DNA of 5,005 bases from a bacterium (GTDB taxonomy: Bacteria; SZUA-182), in NCBI GenBank assembly GCA_003230635.1, contig QIFF01000299.1:1-5005 (forward strand). Direction: 5' to 3'. This document shows positions 1 to 5,005 of the stretch, one piece after another. The translations under genes were made by a program, and so were the position numbers. The stretch's first letter is position 1. Each line of letters starts with the position of its first letter. Under the pieces are notes generated by a model that saw nothing but the letters and a program-made list of their open reading frames with translations, did no database searches and was not told where the DNA came from.

Positions 1-435
1 ATGGATTACCTCCAGGAATTGTTAGATAAAGTCAAGAACTGCCTGCTGGGGGCTGCCCAGGCCACCGGCACCAAGGCCGCAATTGAGGTGGGAGAATTAA
101 TCTATGCCCCCTTCAAGCCCAATTATTGTCTGAGTGACCTTTATCGCCGGAATTTGCAAACCCTTGGCGTTCAAGCAGATGAAGGCCCGGAAACAGAAAA
201 CATCGCCTCCTCGGATGTAGGCAACATCAGCCAACTGCTGCCCACCATCCATCCCACCATCGCTGTCTGTGACAAGTCTATCGCCGTGCATTCCCCCCAA
301 TTTGCTAAAGCCGCCGCCTCGGATTTTGCCCAAGAACGCATGCTGATTGCCGCCAAGACCCTGGCCATGACCGCGCTGGATTTGTTTTACCGGCCCGAGG
401 TCTTGAAGGAAGTAAAACAAGAGTTCAGTGGTTAG
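1..435 (+). CDS. M20-family amidohydrolase/metallopeptidase, C-terminal part (5' end outside window)
   Basis: This is the last ~144 residues of an M20-type zinc amidohydrolase, most like the AbgB / aminoacylase-1-like-2 (PM20D2) branch, which cleaves amide bonds of N-acyl amino acids or dipeptide-like substrates. The diagnostic stretch is SSDVGNISQLLPTIHPTIAV (residues 70-89 of the visible part). It matches the family's S-T-D-x-G-N-x-S...P-x-I-H-P signature. H97 in AVHSPQF sits where the family's C-terminal metal-ligand histidine is found. The ending (LAMTALDLFYRPEVLKEVKQEF) is also typical. Family members are usually near 390-400 residues, so the catalytic N-terminal half and most of the lid domain lie upstream; the ATG at position 1 is therefore probably an internal methionine. 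The stop is TAG at 433-435. No terminator hairpin follows it. The substrate cannot be decided from this fragment. The family call is confident and the subfamily moderate. Confidence 0.82.
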   Translation: MDYLQELLDKVKNCLLGAAQATGTKAAIEVGELIYAPFKPNYCLSDLYRRNLQTLGVQADEGPETENIASSDVGNISQLLPTIHPTIAVCDKSIAVHSPQFAKAAASDFAQERMLIAAKTLAMTALDLFYRPEVLKEVKQEFSG

Positions 436-459
436 CACTCAGTTTACTCCTAGAGGGGG

Positions 460-488
460 TTGGCAGAAAACCAGAAAAGTGGTAGACT
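460..488 (+). promoter_or_regulatory. Putative sigma70-type promoter for ruvB-waaA
   Basis: TTGGCA at 460-465 matches the -35 consensus at 5 of 6 positions. After a 17-nt spacer comes TAGACT at 483-488 (4 of 6), preceded by TGG at 480-482, which is an extended -10 motif. Transcription would start near 495, leaving a leader of about 30 nt before the GTG start. A short inverted repeat, GGTT (458-461) / AACC (469-472), overlies the -35 box and could be an operator half-site pair, although four-base arms are weak evidence. The promoter is inferred from sequence only. Confidence 0.5.
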
Positions 489-515
489 CTATCTAGCAAT
501 CTCCACTAAACAAGC

Positions 516-520
516 GAGGT
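516..520 (+). promoter_or_regulatory. Ribosome binding site that selects the GTG start of ruvB
   Basis: GAGGT lies 4 nt upstream of the GTG at 525-527. The spacing is short but usable. No in-frame ATG gives a better RuvB N-terminus, and the protein read from this GTG begins with the usual short acidic leader followed by the conserved [11 protein letters not shown] region, so the non-ATG start is favoured. Confidence 0.6.
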
Positions 521-524
521 CTAG

Positions 525-1547
<1,023 letters not shown>

Positions 1548-2831
1548 ATGTATCTCCTATACCAAATAGCCCTTTTTGGCCTTTTTTTGTTTATTCTGCC
1601 CGGCTGTCTTTGGGCAGGCTATAAGAGCGGCAAGTACCGCCGCAGTATGCGCCAGCGCCTGGGGATTTTGCCGCCCGAGTTGCAGGAACGCTTCCAATCG
1701 GGACGTTGGATTTGGGTGCATGCCGTCTCGGTAGGAGAAACGGCCGCAGTGGCCCCCCTGATCAGGGCGCTGAAAAAGCGTTATCCCCGGCACCAGATCC
1801 TCCTTTCTACCATCACTGAAACCGGCTGGGAAATGGCCCAGAAAACCCTGCCGGAAATAGACGCCCATCTGTATTTCCCCCTGGATTTCAGCTTTGCCAT
1901 CCGCCGGGTCCTGGACAGCATTACCCCGGAAGTGTTTCTCCTGGCGGAGACGGAAATCTGGCCCAACTTCCTGCACCATCTGAAGCAACGCCGGGTGCCG
2001 GTCTTGCTGGTCAACGGGCGCCTCTCCCTAAGCTCCTTTAAGCACTACAAACTGGTTAAGCCCCTTATGGTCAGGGTGCTGAGGGATATCCAGCAATTTA
2101 GTATGCGAACCGAGCTTGACGCCGAACGCATCATTGCCCTGGGGGCAGACCCAAAACTGGTGAAGGTTAACGGCAACCTTAAATTTGACCAGCAGCATTC
2201 CCTCTTGAGCGCTGAAGAAAGGAAAAAACTGCGTGATGAGCTAAAAATTCCCCCTGCCGCCCCCCTCTTAGTAGTCGGCAGCACCCATGCCGGGGAAGAA
2301 GAAATAATCTTGCCGATTTTTAAGCAGTTGCGCCGGGAATACTCCGATTTGCTCATGATTCTGGCCCCCCGCCATCCCGAGCGTCTGCCTCAGGTGGAGA
2401 GCTTACTGCTCAAAGCAGAAATACCCTTTGTGCGTAAGACCAAACTGGTGGCCGCTGCTGATTTGGAGCCGGTTATTTTGCTGGACACAATCGGGGAGTT
2501 GGCGGCCATCTTCAGCCTGGCCAGCGTGGTTTTTATGGGGGGAACTCTGGTGCCGATCGGAGGGCATAATATTCTGGAGCCGGCCCTCTACGCCAAGGCC
2601 ATCTTATTCGGCCCCTCCATGGATAACTTTGCCGAAATCGCCCGCTTATTTAAAGAAAAAGAAGCTGCCTTGCAGGTAAAAGACGGGCAGGAGTTGGCAG
2701 CGACACTGGGAAAGCTTTTGTCCGACGCCCACCAGCGGGCGCGTCTGGGACAGGCTGCGATACGGGTAATCCAGGAAAACCAAGGGGCAACCCAGCGAAA
2801 TCTGACCCTGGTGGAAAGCTATATCCCCTAA
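1548..2831 (+). CDS. waaA: 3-deoxy-D-manno-octulosonic acid (Kdo) transferase
   Basis: WaaA (KdtA, family GT30) transfers Kdo from CMP-Kdo onto the lipid A precursor at the cytoplasmic face of the inner membrane. The 427-residue length is typical. Residues ~3-24 form a hydrophobic membrane anchor, followed by the basic KSGKYRRSMRQRLG segment. WVHAVSVGE (56-64) holds the expected catalytic base E64. AETEIWPN (133-140) and VNGRLS (155-160) complete the N-terminal GT domain. The C-terminal domain has STHAGEE (245-251), APRHPER (273-279) and the nucleotide-sugar loop FMGGTLVPIGGHNILEPA (329-346). The ATG follows the ruvB stop with no gap. A candidate ribosome site, AGGGGA at 1531-1536 inside ruvB, is 11 nt away, so translation is probably helped by ribosomes finishing ruvB. 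Whether it adds one, two or more Kdo residues cannot be read from the sequence. The gene implies an outer membrane with LPS. Confidence 0.96.
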   Translation: MYLLYQIALFGLFLFILPGCLWAGYKSGKYRRSMRQRLGILPPELQERFQSGRWIWVHAVSVGETAAVAPLIRALKKRYPRHQILLSTITETGWEMAQKTLPEIDAHLYFPLDFSFAIRRVLDSITPEVFLLAETEIWPNFLHHLKQRRVPVLLVNGRLSLSSFKHYKLVKPLMVRVLRDIQQFSMRTELDAERIIALGADPKLVKVNGNLKFDQQHSLLSAEERKKLRDELKIPPAAPLLVVGSTHAGEEEIILPIFKQLRREYSDLLMILAPRHPERLPQVESLLLKAEIPFVRKTKLVAAADLEPVILLDTIGELAAIFSLASVVFMGGTLVPIGGHNILEPALYAKAILFGPSMDNFAEIARLFKEKEAALQVKDGQELAATLGKLLSDAHQRARLGQAAIRVIQENQGATQRNLTLVESYIP

Positions 2832-2855
2832 ACTACCCCCAGCACTGCTTTTACC

Positions 2856-2881
2856 TTGACAAAAGTGGGCATTTTTGTTAA
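2856..2881. repeat. Inverted repeat overlapping the aminotransferase promoter
   Basis: Arms at 2856-2866 and 2871-2881 are separated by GGGC. Nine of 11 positions are Watson-Crick complementary, and the other two are G-T pairs that would hold as G-U in RNA. The left arm contains the -35 box and the right arm runs into the -10 box. It could be an operator, or a weak AT-rich hairpin at the end of waaA transcripts. It lacks the GC-rich stem and following T-run of an intrinsic terminator. Confidence 0.5.
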
Positions 2882-2884
2882 TTT
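2856..2884 (+). promoter_or_regulatory. Putative sigma70-type promoter for the aminotransferase-serA unit
   Basis: A perfect TTGACA -35 box (2856-2861) is followed after 17 nt by TAATTT (2879-2884, 3 of 6 to TATAAT), with TGT directly before it (2876-2878) forming an extended -10. Transcription would start near 2891, about 44 nt before the ATG. The weak hexamer is offset by the TGn motif and the perfect -35. It lies just after waaA, consistent with a new transcription unit beginning here. Confidence 0.5.
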
Positions 2885-2934
2885 CAGCAGGCTGTAAATA
2901 GTAACAATCATTGAAAGACACATAGGAGTGCAGG

Positions 2935-4077
2935 ATGCAAAAACGCTATCTTTTAACCCCCGGGCCCACCCCGCTGCCCCCCGAAGTGGTACGTTCCCAG
3001 GCTCAACCCATAGTCCATCACCGCACAGAGGAATTCAAACAGCTCTTTTTAGGCATACATCAAGACTTGAAATACGTATTTCAAACCCGGCAGGAAGTGC
3101 TGATTCTGGCCTCTTCAGGGACAGGGGCCATGGAGGCCTCAGTGGTCAATCTGCACTCGCCGGGGGATGAGGTGCTGACCATAAACGGCGGGAAATTCGG
3201 TGCCCGCTGGGGACAGATGGCCCAAACCTACGGTTTGAAAGTTACCACCCTGGAGGTGGAATGGGGACAGGCGGTTGATCCGGCCCTGGTCGCCCAGGCT
3301 TTGGAGGAAAATCCGAATATCAAAACCGTCTTCGCCACCTTCTCGGAAACCTCCACCGGAGTGCTGACCGATGTAGAAACCCTGGCCAAGATTACCTCCC
3401 GGCGTCCCCAGGTACTTTTAGTAGTGGATGCGATTACTGCCAGCGGGGTTTTGCCCCTGCCCATGGATGAATGGGGAGTGGACGTGGTGGTCAGCGGCTC
3501 GCAGAAAGCCTTTATGCTTCCTCCGGGGCTGGGTTTCATTGCCCTGAGCGAAAAGGCCTGGCAGCGCACGGAAAGCGCAACCTTACCCCGCTATTACTTT
3601 GACCTGGTCAAGGAGCGCAAGAGCCAAAGCAAGGGTCAAACCGCCTACACCCCGGCCATTTCCCTGATCATCGGCTTAAAAGAAGTCCTGGAACTGCTCA
3701 AAAAAGAGGGTCTGGAGCAAGTTTTCGCCCGCCATCAGCGCCTGGCTAGGGCTACCCGGGCAGCGGTAACCGCCCTGGGTCTGGAACTGTTGGCCCCGGA
3801 TTCACCCAGCCCGGCCCTTACCGCGGTTAAAGCCCCGCCTGATATGGACGCCGGCAAAATTGTTAAGCGCCTGAGCCAGAAATACGGCGTCACCATCGCC
3901 GGCGGTCAGGATCACCTCAAAGGGCGCATCTTTCGCATCTCCCACCTGGGTTACGTAAACAACTTTGATGTCATAATTGCCATCAGCGCTCTGGAAATGG
4001 TGCTTAAGGAACTGGGCTATCCCCTGGTTTTGGGAAGCGGAGTTGGGGCCGCCCAGGAAGTGCTGCTGGCTGGTTAA
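2935..4077 (+). CDS. Class V PLP-dependent aminotransferase (alanine-glyoxylate / serine-pyruvate type; probable serine-pathway transaminase)
   Basis: This is a fold-type I, PLP-dependent transaminase of 380 residues, the usual length for the alanine-glyoxylate/serine-pyruvate group. The opening TPGPTPLPPEV (8-18) is that group's substrate-loop signature. SGTGAMEAS (61-69) binds the cofactor phosphate, D165 in VVDAITASG should contact the pyridine nitrogen, and K191 in SGSQKAFMLPPGLGF is the Schiff-base lysine. R334 in RIFRISHLGY is the likely substrate-carboxylate arginine. AGGAG at 2924-2928, 6 nt before the ATG, fixes the start. The neighbour downstream is serA, so the most probable job is making phosphoserine (or serine) from phosphohydroxypyruvate, replacing the unrelated-looking SerC subgroup. 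Related class V enzymes have this broad role in methanogens (MJ0959). Alternatives are glyoxylate-dependent serine or alanine transamination. The fold and group are certain; the physiological substrate is inferred from context. Confidence 0.92.
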   Translation: MQKRYLLTPGPTPLPPEVVRSQAQPIVHHRTEEFKQLFLGIHQDLKYVFQTRQEVLILASSGTGAMEASVVNLHSPGDEVLTINGGKFGARWGQMAQTYGLKVTTLEVEWGQAVDPALVAQALEENPNIKTVFATFSETSTGVLTDVETLAKITSRRPQVLLVVDAITASGVLPLPMDEWGVDVVVSGSQKAFMLPPGLGFIALSEKAWQRTESATLPRYYFDLVKERKSQSKGQTAYTPAISLIIGLKEVLELLKKEGLEQVFARHQRLARATRAAVTALGLELLAPDSPSPALTAVKAPPDMDAGKIVKRLSQKYGVTIAGGQDHLKGRIFRISHLGYVNNFDVIIAISALEMVLKELGYPLVLGSGVGAAQEVLLAG

Positions 4078-4078
4078 C

Positions 4079-4130
4079 GGAGTAGGGGCTTTAGCCCCGT
4101 GAAAAGACACGAGCCTAAAGGCTCTACTCC
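4079..4130. repeat. REP/BIME-like element: two inverted GTAG-hairpin modules
   Basis: Module 1 is GTAG (4082-4085) followed by the small palindrome GGGCTTTAGCCC (4086-4097). Module 2 is the same design on the opposite strand: AGCCTAAAGGCT (4112-4123) followed by CTAC (4124-4127). The linker GTGAAAAGACAC (4099-4110) has complementary ends. The whole can fold as one 23-bp imperfect hairpin (4079-4101 with 4108-4130; 20 positions pair, one as G-U) with loop AAAAGA, or as two small hairpins on a GGAGTA/TACTCC foot. A GTAG at the foot of a palindrome, in inverted pairs, is the known form of REP elements mobilised by RAYT transposases (TnpA-REP, IS200/IS605-like). No such transposase is in the window, so membership of a dispersed family is inferred. 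It begins 2 nt after the aminotransferase stop codon. Confidence 0.72.
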
Positions 4131-4148
4131 AGCAAGGAGTTTTTCTTT
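4126..4148 (+). promoter_or_regulatory. Possible SD-sequestering, terminator-like hairpin before serA
   Basis: ACTCC (4126-4130), loop AGCAA (4131-4135) and GGAGT (4136-4140) form a 5-bp hairpin followed by TTTTCTTT (4141-4148). GGAG is the core of the serA Shine-Dalgarno, so this hairpin would hide it. The ACTCC arm is the same stretch that forms the 3' foot of the upstream inverted repeat, so the two foldings exclude each other. The stem is short, and the T-run includes the serA start codon region. Function is speculative. Confidence 0.3.
4134..4139 (+). promoter_or_regulatory. Ribosome binding site that selects the TTG start of serA
   Basis: AAGGAG lies 7 nt upstream of TTG at 4147-4149, an optimal strength and spacing. 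There is no ATG or GTG in frame near the conserved N-terminus; the first in-frame ATG, at 4291, would delete a large part of the first domain. The TTG is therefore the likely start. Confidence 0.8.
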
Positions 4149-5005
4149 GCCTAAAATTCTCATCAGCGACCCCATCTCTGAGCAGGGGCTGGCTGTTTTT
4201 GCCGCCCATGCCGAGTTGGAAGTTGATATAAAAACCAAGCTGACCCCGGAGCAGTTGCAAACCTGCATCGGCGAGTATGATGCCCTGGTTATGCGCAGCG
4301 GCACCAAGCTCACCGCCCCCATCATTGAAGCGGCCGCGCGCTTGAAGGTTGTCGGCCGGGCCGGGGTGGGAGTGGATAACATAGACCTGGAGGCCGCCAC
4401 CAAAAAGGGTATTATCGTCATGAATACCCCGGGCGGCAACACCCTCTCCACCGCCGAGCACACCCTGGCTATGATACTGGCCCTCTCCCGCCGCATTCCC
4501 GAGGCCAACGCCTCCCTGAAAGCGGGGCGCTGGGAGAAAAAAAGCTACACCGGGGTGGAGCTATTCGGCAAAACCCTGGGGGTAATCGGTCTGGGACGGA
4601 TTGGCGCTGAGCTGGCCAAGCGGGCGCAAGCCTTTGGCATGCAAGTCCTGGCTTATGACCCTTACATAAACATGGAAGCGGCCCGGCGCTTGGGAGTGCA
4701 GGTGGTGGAACTGCCGCCGTTGCTGGCGCAGTCCGACTACATCAGCCTGCACCTGCCCCTCACCGGCCGCACCAGACATATTATCGACCAGAAAGCCCTG
4801 GCCAGGATGAAGCCCGGGGCGCGCCTGATCAACTGCGCCCGCGGGGGACTGGTGGATGAGGAAGCCCTGGCACGGGCACTCAAGAGCGGGCATCTGGCCG
4901 GAGCGGCCCTGGACGTTTTTGAGCGGGAACCCCTGCCTGCCGGGCACCCCCTGCTAAACATGCCCCAGTTGGCCTTAACCCCTCACCTGGGGGCTTCCAC
5001 CAAAG
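4147..5005 (+). CDS. serA: D-3-phosphoglycerate dehydrogenase, N-terminal part (3' end outside window)
   Basis: SerA oxidises 3-phosphoglycerate to 3-phosphohydroxypyruvate with NAD+, the first committed step of serine synthesis. The reading frame from the TTG is open to the window edge: 286 codons plus one base. The protein starts MPKILISDPISEQGL, the classical SerA opening. Next come the MRSGTKLT region, VGRAGVGVDNID (substrate and hinge region), the Rossmann motif GLGRIG (148-153), NCARGGLVDE with catalytic R232, DVFEREP with E261, and TPHLGAST with H280, which completes the Arg-Glu-His set. D170 of AYDPY probably binds the NAD ribose. Proteins with this N-terminus are either ~525 residues, with an intervening domain and a C-terminal ACT domain that binds serine, or shorter; which applies here cannot be seen. 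It is probably co-transcribed with the aminotransferase 69 nt upstream, with the hairpin element in between. Confidence 0.94.
   Translation, partial: MPKILISDPISEQGLAVFAAHAELEVDIKTKLTPEQLQTCIGEYDALVMRSGTKLTAPIIEAAARLKVVGRAGVGVDNIDLEAATKKGIIVMNTPGGNTLSTAEHTLAMILALSRRIPEANASLKAGRWEKKSYTGVELFGKTLGVIGLGRIGAELAKRAQAFGMQVLAYDPYINMEAARRLGVQVVELPPLLAQSDYISLHLPLTGRTRHIIDQKALARMKPGARLINCARGGLVDEEALARALKSGHLAGAALDVFEREPLPAGHPLLNMPQLALTPHLGASTK

Noticed and set aside
458..472. Geobacter-type LexA box (GGTTN2CN4GN3ACC) in the ruvB leader
   Set aside because: GGTT-N2-C is present, but the distance to ACC is 3 nt too short and the central G is absent. No E. coli-type CTGT-N8-ACAG or Gram-positive GAAC-N4-GTTC site was seen either.
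1557..1988. Antisense open frame opposite waaA (143 codons)
   Set aside because: It is a composition-driven shadow of the waaA N-terminal half, with no protein motif.
2856..2881. Intrinsic terminator of waaA
   Set aside because: The stem is AT-rich with two G-U pairs, and no run of T follows its right arm. The promoter and operator reading fits better.
2935..4077. Classical SerC phosphoserine aminotransferase
   Set aside because: The SerC N-terminal N-F-x-A-G-P pattern is absent. The TPGPTPLPPEV opening belongs to the alanine-glyoxylate/serine-pyruvate group.
4079..4130. tRNA or small cloverleaf RNA
   Set aside because: The fold has a foot stem and internal hairpins, but at 52 nt it is too short. 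It lacks a T-loop GTTC, an anticodon arm of proper size and a CCA end.
3802..4461. Long antisense open frame (219 codons) across the aminotransferase 3' end, the hairpin gap and serA
   Set aside because: It lies opposite two well-conserved genes, and its translation is glycine-rich without recognisable motifs. Long antisense frames are expected in this codon usage.

Overview
The window carries five protein-coding genes, all on the + strand, in a moderately GC-rich bacterial chromosome (mid-50s percent by eye). They are the 3' part of an M20-family amidohydrolase, ruvB, waaA (kdtA), a class V aminotransferase, and the 5' part of serA. The last gene starts with TTG and runs off the right edge. 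Waa A (Kdo transferase) implies a lipopolysaccharide-making, outer-membrane (diderm) bacterium. The style of the aminotransferase and its pairing with serA recall Desulfobacterota (deltaproteobacterial) genomes. That placement is a guess from memory of the families, not a search result.

Layout. Positions 1-435 encode the last ~144 residues of an M20 amidohydrolase. The 89-nt gap at 436-524 holds a plausible extended -10 promoter and a GAGGT ribosome site leading to the GTG start of ruvB. The ruvB stop codon directly abuts the waaA ATG (TAGATG), so these two form a tight transcription and translation unit joining DNA repair with lipid A-Kdo assembly. A 103-nt gap (2832-2934) follows, with a perfect TTGACA -35 box, an extended -10 box, and an inverted repeat lying over the promoter. 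The class V aminotransferase and serA then form a likely serine-biosynthesis pair. SerA oxidises 3-phosphoglycerate to 3-phosphohydroxypyruvate, and the PLP enzyme is the likely transaminase for the next step, in place of a classical SerC.

The most interesting non-coding feature is the 69-nt gap between the aminotransferase and serA. It holds a 52-nt REP/BIME-like element made of two inverted GTAG-plus-hairpin modules. The two modules differ by two compensatory base-pair swaps, which supports selection or copying at the level of each small hairpin. The element's 3' foot (ACTCC) can pair either with the element's own 5' foot or with the serA Shine-Dalgarno, and the second pairing makes a short hairpin followed by a T-rich run. 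This suggests, without proving, an RNA switch at serA.

Otherwise the window is ordinary housekeeping sequence. I see no tRNA, rRNA, CRISPR array, complete insertion sequence, phage gene or evident novel protein system.
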